The notes under the pieces are model-generated. The model was not told where the DNA came from. It saw nothing but the letters and a program-made list of their open reading frames with translations, and made no database searches. Position numbers and translations under genes: made by a program. Shown here one piece after another: positions 25,262 to 34,076 of a stretch of 64,000 bases of DNA. This DNA comes from Mycobacterium malmoense (GTDB lineage: Bacteria > Actinomycetota > Actinomycetes > Mycobacteriales > Mycobacteriaceae), in assembly GCF_019645855.1 (NCBI RefSeq), contig NZ_CP080999.1:1798001-1862000 (forward strand), read 5' to 3'. Every line of letters begins with the position of its first letter. The first letter of the stretch is position 1.

Positions 25262-26452
25262 ATGTCCAACAAGGTTTACGTCGTCGGCGTGGGGATGACG
25301 AAGTTCGAAAAGCCGGGCCGCCGCGAGGGCTGGGATTACCCGGACATGGCCAGGGAGTCGGGCACCAACGCGCTGGCCGACGCCGGCATCGACTACCGCG
25401 AGGTGCAGCAGGGCTACGTCGGCTATGTCGCCGGCGATTCCACGTCCGGGCAGCGCGCGCTCTACGAGCTGGGCATGACCGGGATCCCGATCGTCAACGT
25501 CAACAACAACTGCTCCACCGGCTCGACGGCGCTGTTCCTGGCGGCGCAGGCCGTTCGCGGCGGGATCGTCGACTGCGCCCTCGCGCTCGGCTTCGAAAAG
25601 ATGCAGCCCGGCTCGCTGGGCGGCGGCTTCCAGGACCGCGAATCGCCGATGGGCAAGCACGTCAAGGCGATGGCCGAGATCGACGAGTTCGCGATGCCCG
25701 TCGCGCCGTGGATGTTCGGCGCCGCCGGCCGCGAGCACATGAGGCAATACGGCAGCACCGCAGAGCATTTCGCCAAGATCGGCTACAAGAATCACAAGCA
25801 CTCCGTCAACAACCCCTACGCGCAGTTCCAGGAGCCCTACACCCTCGACGACATCCTGGCGGCGAAGATGATCTCCGACCCGCTGACCAAGCTGCAGTGT
25901 TCGCCGACGTCGGACGGGTCGGGCGCGGCGATCGTGGCCTCGGAGGGCTTCGTCGACCGCCACGGGCTGGCCGGTCAGGCGGTGGAGATCGTCGGCCAGG
26001 CCATGACGACCGATTTCGCGTCGACGTTCGACGGCAGCGCCAAGGGCCTCATCGGCCACGACATGAATGTCCAAGCGGCGCAACGGGTCTACGACCAGTC
26101 CGGGCTGGGTCCCGAGGACTTCCAGGTGATCGAGCTGCACGACTGCTTCTCGGCCAACGAGCTGCTGCTCTACGAGGCCCTCGGCCTGTGCGGCCCGGGC
26201 GAGGCGCCCAAGCTGATCGACAACGGCGACACCACCTACGGCGGGCGCTGGGTGGTCAACCCGTCCGGCGGCCTGATCTCCAAGGGCCACCCGCTGGGTG
26301 CGACCGGGCTGGCGCAGTGCGCCGAGCTGACCTGGCAGCTGCGGGGAACCGCCGACAAGCGCCAGGTCGACAACGTCACCGCCGCGCTGCAGCACAACAT
26401 CGGGCTGGGCGGCGCCGCCGTCGTGACCGCGTACCAGCGGGCCGAGCGCTAA
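25262..26452 (+). CDS. ltp1: Lipid-transfer protein/thiolase-like Ltp1
   Basis: A 396-residue thiolase-superfamily protein of the SCP-x type. ATG at 25262 gives MSNKVYVVGVGMTKFEKPGR; there is no better upstream start. Cys84 in NNNCSTGSTAL is the likely nucleophile position, and GGLISKGHPLGATGLAQ is the C-terminal thiolase loop with its His. ELHDCFSANELL matches non-specific lipid-transfer thiolases that handle sterol side-chain CoA esters. Corresponds to Rv2790c. Linked to fadE21 with 7 bp between them, suggesting a lipid beta-oxidation role. Confidence 0.93.
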   Translation: MSNKVYVVGVGMTKFEKPGRREGWDYPDMARESGTNALADAGIDYREVQQGYVGYVAGDSTSGQRALYELGMTGIPIVNVNNNCSTGSTALFLAAQAVRGGIVDCALALGFEKMQPGSLGGGFQDRESPMGKHVKAMAEIDEFAMPVAPWMFGAAGREHMRQYGSTAEHFAKIGYKNHKHSVNNPYAQFQEPYTLDDILAAKMISDPLTKLQCSPTSDGSGAAIVASEGFVDRHGLAGQAVEIVGQAMTTDFASTFDGSAKGLIGHDMNVQAAQRVYDQSGLGPEDFQVIELHDCFSANELLLYEALGLCGPGEAPKLIDNGDTTYGGRWVVNPSGGLISKGHPLGATGLAQCAELTWQLRGTADKRQVDNVTAALQHNIGLGGAAVVTAYQRAER

Positions 26453-26459
26453 GGGCGCC

Positions 26460-27698
26460 ATGTTCGAATGGTCCGACACCGACCTGATGGTTCGGGACGC
26501 GGTTCGCCAGTTCGTCGACAAGGAGATCCGTCCGCACCTGGACGAGCTGGAAACCGGTGCGCTGTCGCCCTATCCGATCGTCCGCAAGCTGTTCGCCCAG
26601 TTCGGTCTCGACGCGCTGGCCGCCGAGTCGGTCGCAAAGATGCTCGACCGCGAACGAAGTGGGCAGAACGAAAAGCAAGGAGACACAGGCGATTTCGGGG
26701 GTATGGGCGCCCAGGCGTCGATGGTCGCGGTGCTGGTCTCCGAAATCGCCGCCGTCAGCATCGGGTTGCTGAGCACCGCGTCGGTCAGCCTCGGCCTGGG
26801 CGCGGCGACCATCGCGAGCCGCGGCACGCTGGCCCAGAAGGAACGCTGGCTGCCCGACCTGATGACGCTGAAAAAGATCGCGGCGTGGGCGATCACCGAG
26901 CCGGACTCGGGCTCGGACGCGTTCGGCGGCATGAAGACCCACGTCAAGCGCGACGGTGCGGACTACATCCTCAACGGGCAGAAGACGTTCATCACCAACG
27001 GGCCCGACGCCGACGTGCTGGTGGTCTACGCCAAGCTCGCCGACGACGGGCACCCCGCCCTGGACCCCCGCAACCGCCCGGTGCTGGTCTTCGTGCTGGA
27101 CGCCGGCATGCCGGGCCTGACGCAGGGCAAGCCGTTCAAGAAGATGGGCATGATGTCCTCGCCGACGGGCGAATTGTTCTTCGACAACGTGCGGCTGACC
27201 CCCGACCGCCTGCTCGGCGAGAACGAACGGCACGCCGACGGCGACGGCCGCGACAGCGCCCGGGCCAATTTCGCGGCCGAGCGGATCGGGATCGCGATGA
27301 TGGCGCTGGGCATCATCAACGAATGCCACCGGCTGTGTGTGGATTATGCGAAGACCCGCACGCTGTGGGGCCGCAACATCGGGCAGTTCCAGCTGATCCA
27401 GCTCAAGCTGGCCAAGATGGAAATCGCGCGAATGAACGTGCAGAACATGGTGTTTGCGACCATCGAGCGTCAGCGGGCCGGTAAACCGCTGACGCTGGCC
27501 GAGGCCTCGGCGATCAAGCTGTACTCCTCGGAGGCGGCCACCGACGTCGCGATGGAGGCCGTGCAGCTGTTCGGCGGCAACGGCTACATGGCCGAGTACC
27601 GGGTGGAGCAGCTGGCCCGCGACGCCAAGTCGCTGATGATCTACGCCGGCAGCAACGAGGTGCAGGTCACCCACATCGCCAAAGGCCTGCTGGGCTAG
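26460..27698 (+). CDS. fadE21: Acyl-CoA dehydrogenase FadE21
   Basis: A 412-residue FAD flavoprotein of the acyl-CoA dehydrogenase family. Motifs are AWAITEPDSGSDAFGGMKT, NGQKTFITNG, the 360s region AVQLFGGNGYMAEYRVEQLARDAK, and the end IYAGSNEVQVTHIAKGLLG. In many family members a catalytic Glu precedes Gly in this last motif (YEGT); here it is Ala, so the base, if any, must come from another position (as in isovaleryl-CoA dehydrogenase). Residues ~60-80 (RSGQNEKQGDTGDFGG) are a polar insertion. Corresponds to Rv2789c and pairs with ltp1. Confidence 0.93.
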   Translation: MFEWSDTDLMVRDAVRQFVDKEIRPHLDELETGALSPYPIVRKLFAQFGLDALAAESVAKMLDRERSGQNEKQGDTGDFGGMGAQASMVAVLVSEIAAVSIGLLSTASVSLGLGAATIASRGTLAQKERWLPDLMTLKKIAAWAITEPDSGSDAFGGMKTHVKRDGADYILNGQKTFITNGPDADVLVVYAKLADDGHPALDPRNRPVLVFVLDAGMPGLTQGKPFKKMGMMSSPTGELFFDNVRLTPDRLLGENERHADGDGRDSARANFAAERIGIAMMALGIINECHRLCVDYAKTRTLWGRNIGQFQLIQLKLAKMEIARMNVQNMVFATIERQRAGKPLTLAEASAIKLYSSEAATDVAMEAVQLFGGNGYMAEYRVEQLARDAKSLMIYAGSNEVQVTHIAKGLLG

Positions 27699-27712
27699 GC
27701 ACCAAGCGGCAG

Positions 27713-27774
27713 CGCCGAGCGTGCTCTCAGGGCGAAAAAAGGTGCGAAATCTCGCCCTGACGTCACGCTCGGCG
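27713..27774. repeat. Inverted-repeat hairpin between fadE21 and sirR
   Basis: Arms of 23 nt at 27713-27735 and 27752-27774 pair with three mismatches (CGCCGAGCGTG and TCAGGGCGA halves) around a purine-rich 16-nt loop. It lies between convergent genes, so it can act as a two-way terminator. Confidence 0.8.
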
Positions 27775-27796
27775 AAAGAAGGCGGCGAACGAAAGG

Positions 27797-28501
27797 CTAG
27801 GCCACGACCCAGATCGCCCGGGCGGCCGGGCTGCCCAGATCGACGGTGTTCTCGGTGCCGTCGGCGGATTCGATTGCCACCGAGATCATTCCGGCGAACT
27901 CCCGGCGGGTCAGCACCCGTAGCCGGGAGTCGAGATTGATCCCGACGCTGTCGAAGTAGCGCAGCATCTCCGGGTCGGCGTCGGAGATTCGGGCCACCGT
28001 CCCGGTGTCCCCGTCGCCGCATGACCACAGCTGACGCGCCGGCGGTGTGGGCACCCGCCCGTCGGAGGCCGGGATCGGGTCACCGTGCGGGTCGCGCCGC
28101 GGGAACCCCAGCTTGGCGTCGATGCGGGCCACCAGGCGATCCGACACCGCGTGCTCGAGCACCTCGGCCTCGTCGTGAACCTCGTCCCAGCCGTAGCCGA
28201 GCTCATTGACCAGGAACGTCTCCAGCAGCCGGTGCCGGCGCACCATCTCTAGTGCCGCCCGGCGGCCCGCCTCGGTCAGGGTCACGGCGCCGTACTTCTC
28301 GTGGTCGACCAGGCCCTGTTCGGCGAGCTTGCGAATCGACTCCGACGCCGTGCTGGCCGACACCCCGATCTTCTGGGCCAGCATCTTGGTGCTGACCTTC
28401 GCGGTGTTCCCGTCCGTGGACCACTCCTGGGCATTCCAGATGACCTTCAGATAGTCCTGGCCGACCGCGGTGATACCGCCAGGCTCGTCGTCAGCCCTCA
28501 C
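27797..28501 (-). CDS. sirR: Manganese-responsive DtxR-family repressor (SirR/MntR)
   Basis: A 234-residue metal-dependent regulator (Rv2788). Winged helix-turn-helix is residues ~10-70 (VSASTASESIRKLAEQGLVDH). Metal ligands align with IdeR as His90, Glu94, His109, Glu116 and His117. The position of the iron-regulator Cys102 is Glu113, which is the MntR pattern and argues for manganese. A C-terminal SH3-like/FeoA domain follows (GDTGTVARISDADPEMLRYF). GTG at 28501. A palindrome overlapping its own -10 suggests autoregulation. It would control Mn uptake or efflux genes elsewhere. Confidence 0.93.
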   Translation of the reverse strand: MRADDEPGGITAVGQDYLKVIWNAQEWSTDGNTAKVSTKMLAQKIGVSASTASESIRKLAEQGLVDHEKYGAVTLTEAGRRAALEMVRRHRLLETFLVNELGYGWDEVHDEAEVLEHAVSDRLVARIDAKLGFPRRDPHGDPIPASDGRVPTPPARQLWSCGDGDTGTVARISDADPEMLRYFDSVGINLDSRLRVLTRREFAGMISVAIESADGTENTVDLGSPAARAIWVVA

Positions 28502-28509
28502 AAGCAGAA

Positions 28510-28525
28510 AGTTTAGGCAAACCTA
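28510..28525 (-). promoter_or_regulatory. sirR -10 box overlapping a DtxR-type palindrome
   Basis: On the reverse strand TAAACT (28515-28510) ends 8 nt before the GTG. It overlaps the palindrome TAGGTTTGCCTA (28525-28514), whose TAGG/CCTA arms resemble DtxR-family operators. Binding here would block transcription. Confidence 0.5.
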
Positions 28526-28672
28526 CGTGGATCCGCTGCGCTGCCCGGCCTCGAGTCTGCGGTGAGGGTGCGCCCAAGCGGACAAGTACGACGCCAGGCG
28601 CAGTTTCGGCGCCCTCAGCGCAGGCTCGACGCCCGCGGGATTGCCGGCACGCCGTGTCGCCCCTGCGCGCCG

Positions 28673-28678
28673 TAGGCT
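28673..28678 (+). promoter_or_regulatory. Candidate -10 box TAGGCT of ribF
   Basis: TAGGCT ends 7 nt before GTG 28686, supporting that codon as a leaderless start. Confidence 0.45.
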
Positions 28679-28685
28679 TGCGGTC

Positions 28686-29666
28686 GTGCAGCGGTGGCGC
28701 GGCCAGGACGAAATTCCCACGGACTGGGGCAGATGCGTGCTCACCATCGGGGTGTTCGATGGTGTGCATCGCGGCCATGCCGAGCTGATCGCGCATGCGG
28801 TGAAGGCCGGCCGCGCGCGCAACGTGCCAACCGTGCTGATGACGTTCGACCCGCACCCGATGGAAGTGGTCTATCCCGGCAGTCACCCGGCGCAGCTGAC
28901 GACGCTGACGCGGCGCGCCGAGCTCGTCGAGGAAATGGGCATCGACGTCTTCCTGGTGATGCCGTTCACCACCGATTTCATGAAGCTCACCCCGGACCGC
29001 TACATCCACGAGCTGCTGGTGGAAAACCTGCATGTGGTGGAGGTCGTGGTGGGGGAGAACTTCACCTTCGGCAAGAAGGCGGCCGGCAACGTCGACAACC
29101 TGCGGCGCGCCGGCGAGCGGTTCGGGTTCGCGGTGGAGGCGATGTCGCTGCTGTCCGAGCATCACAGCAACGAGACCGTGGCGTTCTCCTCCACGTACAT
29201 CCGCTCCTGCGTGGACGCCGGCGACGTGGTGGCGGCCGCGGAGGCGCTGGGCCGCCCGCATCGCGTCGAAGGCGTGGTGGTCCGGGGTTACGGGCGAGGC
29301 GCCGAGTTGGGCTTCCCCACCGCCAACGTGGCGCCGCCGATGTATTCGGCCATTCCGGCCGACGGCATCTACGCGGCCTGGTTCACCGTGCTCGGGCACG
29401 GTCAGGGGGCGGGGGCCCCCGGGGCGATCGTCCCGGGGGAGCGCTACCAGGCCGCGGTGTCCGTCGGCACCAACCCGACCTTCTCCGGACGCACCCGCAC
29501 CGTCGAGGCGTTCGTCCTGGATACCGCCGCCGACCTGTACGGACAGCACGTGGCGGTGGACTTCGTCGCGCGCATCCGCGGCCAGCGCAAGTTCGATTCG
29601 GTGAAGGATCTCGTCGCCGCGATGGGTGTGGACACCGACCGGGCGCGTGCCCTGCTTACCGACTGA
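28686..29666 (+). CDS. ribF: Bifunctional riboflavin kinase/FAD synthetase
   Basis: A 326-residue enzyme that makes FMN then FAD. The start GTG 28686 gives VQRWRGQDEIPTDWGR. The N-terminal adenylyltransferase domain has IGVFDGVHRGH near residue 25 and the STYIRS motif; the C-terminal flavokinase domain has RGAELGFPTANV and SVGTNPTF. A Gly/Pro/Ala-rich insert (GQGAGAPGAIVPG) in the kinase domain is coded by a GC-repeat-like tract. Corresponds to Rv2786c. Confidence 0.95.
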   Translation: MQRWRGQDEIPTDWGRCVLTIGVFDGVHRGHAELIAHAVKAGRARNVPTVLMTFDPHPMEVVYPGSHPAQLTTLTRRAELVEEMGIDVFLVMPFTTDFMKLTPDRYIHELLVENLHVVEVVVGENFTFGKKAAGNVDNLRRAGERFGFAVEAMSLLSEHHSNETVAFSSTYIRSCVDAGDVVAAAEALGRPHRVEGVVVRGYGRGAELGFPTANVAPPMYSAIPADGIYAAWFTVLGHGQGAGAPGAIVPGERYQAAVSVGTNPTFSGRTRTVEAFVLDTAADLYGQHVAVDFVARIRGQRKFDSVKDLVAAMGVDTDRARALLTD

Positions 29667-29784
29667 CGATTCGGGTGGCGCACGGCCCGGCTGCTAAACT
29701 GCCGGACGACATCGGCGCGTGCTGCGGTTCGCGGTGGCCGCGCGTGGACACTCATGATCGCGGACCAATCGATGGAGACATTTC

Positions 29785-30054
29785 GTGGCGCTGACAGCCG
29801 AGCAGAAAAAGGAAATTCTGGGCCAATACGGCCTGCACGACACCGACACCGGGTCCCCGGAGGCCCAGGTCGCGCTTCTGACCCGGCGGATCGCCGACCT
29901 CACCGAGCACCTCAAGGTGCACAAGCACGACCACCACTCGCGGCGGGGGTTGCTGTTGCTGGTGGGGCGCCGGCGCAGGCTGCTCAAGTACGTGTCCCAG
30001 ATCGACGTGGAGCGTTATCGCTCGCTCGTCGAGCGGCTGGGTCTGCGTCGCTGA
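29785..30054 (+). CDS. rpsO: 30S ribosomal protein S15
   Basis: An 89-residue primary 16S rRNA-binding protein. GTG at 29785. Family features are QYGLHDTDTGSPEAQVALLTRRI and HDHHSRRGLLLLVGRRRRLL, with full family length. A possible -10 (TAAACT near 29694) lies ~90 nt upstream, leaving room for a leader. As in many bacteria it precedes polynucleotide phosphorylase; here no gene (lppU in M. tuberculosis) intervenes. Confidence 0.97.
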   Translation: MALTAEQKKEILGQYGLHDTDTGSPEAQVALLTRRIADLTEHLKVHKHDHHSRRGLLLLVGRRRRLLKYVSQIDVERYRSLVERLGLRR

Positions 30055-30097
30055 GCTACCCGACAAACCCCTCGCTAGCAGGCCGAGTTCGCCCGTG

Positions 30098-30103
30098 TAG
30101 AGT
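30098..30103 (+). promoter_or_regulatory. Candidate -10 box TAGAGT for the gpsI leader
   Basis: TAGAGT fits the mycobacterial TANNNT pattern. Transcription from ~30110 would begin just before the two strong hairpins of the gpsI leader. Confidence 0.35.
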
Positions 30104-30114
30104 GGGGGCGTTCT

Positions 30115-30435
30115 GGGTCGGTTTCGACCCGAGCAAACGGTGCGGTACGCGCAGATCCGCGCGTGCCGTTCCAGCGTGTCACGCGCATGTCGCGAGGGAG
30201 CGGCCCAGTCTGCATCGGGCGGTCTTCGGTAGTGGCGGCCGGGCTCTCCGGATCTGGGGCAGGTCGGCCGCTTCGATCGATGGCCGTAGCCGCATTCAGG
30301 CATTTAGCTCTAAGGAGCCCATGGGCAAGCTCTCAGGGTGACTCACGGACCCGTCGGGGCCGGTGGGTTGTCCCGCGAAGTTGCGCGTGACGACGCAAAA
30401 AAGCTGAATAACCGAGAGAGGCCGTACGGACACCC
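30115..30435 (+). ncRNA. Structured gpsI 5' leader, candidate Actino-pnp RNA element
   Basis: The 381-bp rpsO-gpsI gap has two strong adjacent stems: GGGTCG/CGACCC at 30115-30130 with a GTTT loop, and GGTACGCGC/GCGCGTGCC at 30144-30167 with a 6-nt loop and one G-T pair. A conserved actinobacterial cis-RNA (Actino-pnp) is known upstream of PNPase genes, which makes this location apt. Membership needs a covariance-model search. It may mediate PNPase autocontrol. Confidence 0.45.
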
Positions 30436-32745
30436 ATGTCTGTAGCTGAAATTGAAGAGGGCGTGTTCGAGGCAACCGCCGTTATCGACAACGGGAGCTT
30501 CGGCACCCGGACCATCCGTTTCGAGACCGGCCGCCTGGCCCTGCAGGCCGCCGGCGCCGTCGTCGCCTATCTGGACGACGAGAACATGCTGCTGTCGGCG
30601 ACCACCGCCAGCAAGAACCCCAAGGAGCACTTCGACTTCTTCCCGCTGACCGTCGACGTCGAGGAGCGGATGTATGCCGCCGGCCGCATCCCCGGTTCGT
30701 TCTTCCGCCGCGAGGGCCGGCCGTCGACCGACGCGATCCTGACCTGCCGGCTCATCGACCGCCCGCTGCGCCCGTCGTTCGTCGACGGCCTGCGCAACGA
30801 GATCCAGGTCGTGGTGACGATCCTGAGCCTGGATCCCAATGACCTGTATGACGTGCTGGCGATCAACGCCGCGTCGGCGTCCACCCAGCTGGCTGGTCTG
30901 CCGTTCTCGGGACCGATCGGTGGTGTGCGGGTCGCGCTGATCGAGGGCACCTGGGTGGCATTCCCGACCGTGGAGCAGCTCGAGCGTGCCGTCTTCGACA
31001 TGGTGGTGGCCGGCCGCATAGTCGGCGACGCCGACAAAAAAGACATCGCGATCATGATGGTCGAAGCCGAGGCCACCGAAAACGTCATCGCGCTCGTCGA
31101 GGGGGGAGCCCAGGCGCCGACGGAAAGCGTTGTGGCCCAAGGGCTGGAGGCGGCCAAGCCGTTCATCGCGGAGCTGTGCAGGGCACAGCAGGAGCTGGCC
31201 GACGCGACCGGAAAATCGGGGAAGCCAACCGCCGAATACCCGACGTTCCCCGAGTACGGCGAGGACGTGTACTACTCGGTGTCCTCGTTGGCCACCGACG
31301 AGCTGGCCGCCGCCCTGACCATCGGCGGCAAGGCCGAACGCAACGACCGCACCGACGAGCTCAAGGCCCAGGTGCTCGCGCGGCTCACTGGGGACTCTGC
31401 AACCTACGCGGGCCGTGAGAAAGAGGTCGGCGCCGCGTTCCGCTCGCTGACCAAGAAGCTGGTCCGCCAGCGCATCCTGACCGACCATTTCCGCATCGAC
31501 GGCCGCGGCATCACCGACATCCGCGCGTTGTCGGCCGAGGTCGCCGTCGTCCCGCGCGCGCACGGCAGCGCGCTGTTCGAGCGCGGCGAGACCCAGATCC
31601 TCGGCGTCACCACGCTGGACATGGTCAAGATGGCCCAGCAGATCGACTCGCTGGGTCCGGAAACCACGAAACGGTATATGCACCACTACAACTTCCCGCC
31701 GTTCTCCACCGGCGAGACCGGCCGGGTCGGCTCGCCCAAGCGGCGTGAGATCGGGCACGGCGCGCTGGCCGAGCGGGCCCTGGTGCCGGTGCTGCCGAGC
31801 GTCGAGGAGTTCCCGTACGCCATCCGACAGGTGTCCGAGGCGCTGGGCTCCAACGGCTCGACGTCGATGGGGTCGGTGTGCGCGTCCACGCTGGCGCTGT
31901 TCAACGCCGGAGTGCCCCTCAAGGCGCCGGTGGCCGGCATCGCGATGGGCCTGGTGTCCGACGACATAGAAGTTGAGGCCGGCAAGACCGAGCGCCGCTT
32001 CGTCACCCTGACCGATATCCTCGGCGCCGAGGACGCGTTCGGCGACATGGACTTCAAGGTCGCCGGCACCAAGGACTTCGTCACCGCGCTGCAGCTCGAC
32101 ACCAAGCTGGACGGCATCCCCTCCCAGGTTCTGGCGGGCGCCCTCGCGCAGGCCAAGGATGCCCGGCTGACCATCCTGGAGGTCATGGCCGAGGCCATCG
32201 ACGCGCCCGACGAGATGAGCCCGTACGCGCCGCGGGTGACCACCATCAAGGTCCCGGTGGACAAGATCGGTGAGGTCATCGGCCCGAAGGGCAAGGTGAT
32301 CAACTCGATCACCGAGGAGACCGGGGCGCAGATCTCCATCGAGGACGACGGCACCGTGTTCGTCGGCGCCACCGACGGCCCCTCGGCGCAGGCGGCGATC
32401 GACAAGATCAACGCCATCGCCAATCCGCAGCTGCCGACGGTGGGCGAGCGGTTCCTCGGAACCGTGGTCAAGACAACGGATTTCGGTGCGTTCGTGTCGC
32501 TGCTGCCCGGTCGTGACGGTCTGGTGCACATTTCCAAGCTCGGCAAGGGCAAGCGCATCGCGAAGGTCGAGGACGTCGTGCACGTCGGCGACAAGCTGCA
32601 GGTCGAGATCGCCGATATCGACAAGCGGGGCAAGATCTCTCTGGTCCTGGTGGCCGACGACGATTCAGCAGACAGCTCGGCCCCCGCCGATGCCGGGGCT
32701 CCCCAGGAGGCCGCACCAGCCGATGCCGCGACGGCCAACAGCTGA
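30436..32745 (+). CDS. gpsI: Polynucleotide phosphorylase / guanosine pentaphosphate synthetase
   Basis: A 769-residue 3'-5' phosphorolytic exoribonuclease of the RNA degradosome. Two RNase PH-like domains flank a helical linker: the first has RIPGSFFRREGRPSTDAILTCRLIDRPLRP near residue 90, the second FERGETQILGVTTLD and SEALGSNGSTSMGSVCAS near residue 475. KH (VDKIGEVIGPKGKVINSI) and S1 (GTVVKTTDFGAFVSLLPG) domains are C-terminal. Corresponds to Rv2783c. Its 3' end overlaps pepR by 23 bp. Confidence 0.97.
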   Translation: MSVAEIEEGVFEATAVIDNGSFGTRTIRFETGRLALQAAGAVVAYLDDENMLLSATTASKNPKEHFDFFPLTVDVEERMYAAGRIPGSFFRREGRPSTDAILTCRLIDRPLRPSFVDGLRNEIQVVVTILSLDPNDLYDVLAINAASASTQLAGLPFSGPIGGVRVALIEGTWVAFPTVEQLERAVFDMVVAGRIVGDADKKDIAIMMVEAEATENVIALVEGGAQAPTESVVAQGLEAAKPFIAELCRAQQELADATGKSGKPTAEYPTFPEYGEDVYYSVSSLATDELAAALTIGGKAERNDRTDELKAQVLARLTGDSATYAGREKEVGAAFRSLTKKLVRQRILTDHFRIDGRGITDIRALSAEVAVVPRAHGSALFERGETQILGVTTLDMVKMAQQIDSLGPETTKRYMHHYNFPPFSTGETGRVGSPKRREIGHGALAERALVPVLPSVEEFPYAIRQVSEALGSNGSTSMGSVCASTLALFNAGVPLKAPVAGIAMGLVSDDIEVEAGKTERRFVTLTDILGAEDAFGDMDFKVAGTKDFVTALQLDTKLDGIPSQVLAGALAQAKDARLTILEVMAEAIDAPDEMSPYAPRVTTIKVPVDKIGEVIGPKGKVINSITEETGAQISIEDDGTVFVGATDGPSAQAAIDKINAIANPQLPTVGERFLGTVVKTTDFGAFVSLLPGRDGLVHISKLGKGKRIAKVEDVVHVGDKLQVEIADIDKRGKISLVLVADDDSADSSAPADAGAPQEAAPADAATANS

Positions 32746-34072
32746 TCCCGCGCTGCGGCGGGGGCTACGGACCGCCGAAGCCCAATCCCCGGCCGCACTG
32801 CGCCGCACCACCCTGCCGGGCGGCCTGCGGGTGGTCACCGAATACCTGCCCGCGGTGCGCTCCGCGTCGGTCGGGGTCTGGGTGGGCGTCGGATCGCGCG
32901 ACGAGGGTGCCACCGTGGCCGGGGCGGCGCACTTCCTCGAGCACCTGCTGTTCAAGTCGACCCCGACCCGCACGGCCGTGGGCATCGCGCAGGCGATGGA
33001 CGCCGTCGGCGGGGAGTTAAACGCGTTCACCGCCAGGGAGCACACCTGCTACTACGCGCACGTGCTCGACAGCGACCTGGAGCTGGCCGTCGACCTGGTC
33101 GCCGACGTGGTGCTCAACGGTCGCTGCGCCGCCGGCGACGTCGAGCTGGAGCGCGACGTGGTGCTCGAGGAGATCGCGATGCGCGACGACGACCCCGAGG
33201 ACGCGCTGGGCGACATGTTCCTGGCGGCGCTGTTCGGCGACCACCCGGTGGGCCGCCCGGTGATCGGCACCGCGCGGTCGGTGTCGGCGATGACGCGGGC
33301 GCAGCTGCACTCGTTTCACGTGCGGCGCTACACGCCGGAACGGATGGTCGTCGCGGTGGCCGGCAACGTCGACCACGACGAGGTGGTCGCGCTGGTGCGC
33401 GAGCATTTCGGGTCGCGTCTGGTGCGCGGACGGCAGCCCGCCGCCCCCCGCAAGGGCGCCGGGCGGGTGCCCGGCCACCCCGGACTGGCGCTGGTCCACC
33501 GGGACGCCGAGCAGACCCACGTGTCGTTGGGCGTGCGCACCCCCGGGCGCGGCTGGGAGCATCGCTGGGCGCTGTCGGTGCTGCACACCGCGCTGGGCGG
33601 CGGCCTGAGTTCCCGGCTGTTCCAAGAGGTTCGCGAGCTGCGCGGGCTGGCCTACTCGGTCTACTCGACGCTGGACATCTTCGCCGACAGCGGCGCGCTG
33701 TCGGTGTACGCCGCGTGCCTGCCGGAGCGTTTCGCCGAGGTCATGCGGGTGACCGGTGAGGTGCTGCAGGCGGTGGCGCGCGACGGCCTCACCGAGGCCG
33801 AATGCCGCATCGCCAAGGGCTCGTTGCGCGGCGGGCTCGTCCTGGGCCTAGAGGATTCCAGCTCCCGGATGAGCCGCCTCGGCCGCAGCGAATTGAACTA
33901 CGGCAAACACCGCAGCATCGAGCACACCCTGCGGCAAATCGACGGGGTGACCGTCGAGGAGGTCAACGCCGTGGCCCGCCGGCTGCTGGGCAAGCCCTAC
34001 GGCGCCGCCGTTCTGGGTCCGTACACCTCGAAACGATCACTGCCCCAACAACTTCGGGCGATGGTACATTAG
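32723..34072 (+). CDS. pepR: M16-family zinc peptidase PepR
   Basis: A 449-residue processing-peptidase-like protein. ATG at 32723 gives MPRRPTADP and lies within the gpsI end. The inverted zinc motif HxxEH is in AAHFLEHLLFKS near residue 70, with the distal Glu in LEEIAMRDDDPEDALG. The C-terminal non-catalytic half has GLAYSVYSTLD. Corresponds to Rv2782c and is conserved next to PNPase; substrate is unknown. Confidence 0.94.
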   Translation: MPRRPTADPALRRGLRTAEAQSPAALRRTTLPGGLRVVTEYLPAVRSASVGVWVGVGSRDEGATVAGAAHFLEHLLFKSTPTRTAVGIAQAMDAVGGELNAFTAREHTCYYAHVLDSDLELAVDLVADVVLNGRCAAGDVELERDVVLEEIAMRDDDPEDALGDMFLAALFGDHPVGRPVIGTARSVSAMTRAQLHSFHVRRYTPERMVVAVAGNVDHDEVVALVREHFGSRLVRGRQPAAPRKGAGRVPGHPGLALVHRDAEQTHVSLGVRTPGRGWEHRWALSVLHTALGGGLSSRLFQEVRELRGLAYSVYSTLDIFADSGALSVYAACLPERFAEVMRVTGEVLQAVARDGLTEAECRIAKGSLRGGLVLGLEDSSSRMSRLGRSELNYGKHRSIEHTLRQIDGVTVEEVNAVARRLLGKPYGAAVLGPYTSKRSLPQQLRAMVH

Positions 34073-34076
34073 CCGG

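Noticed and set aside
29403..29443. GC-rich tract in ribF as an inserted repeat
   Set aside because: It stays in frame and codes a Gly/Ala/Pro loop; it does not match the other repeat families closely enough to call.
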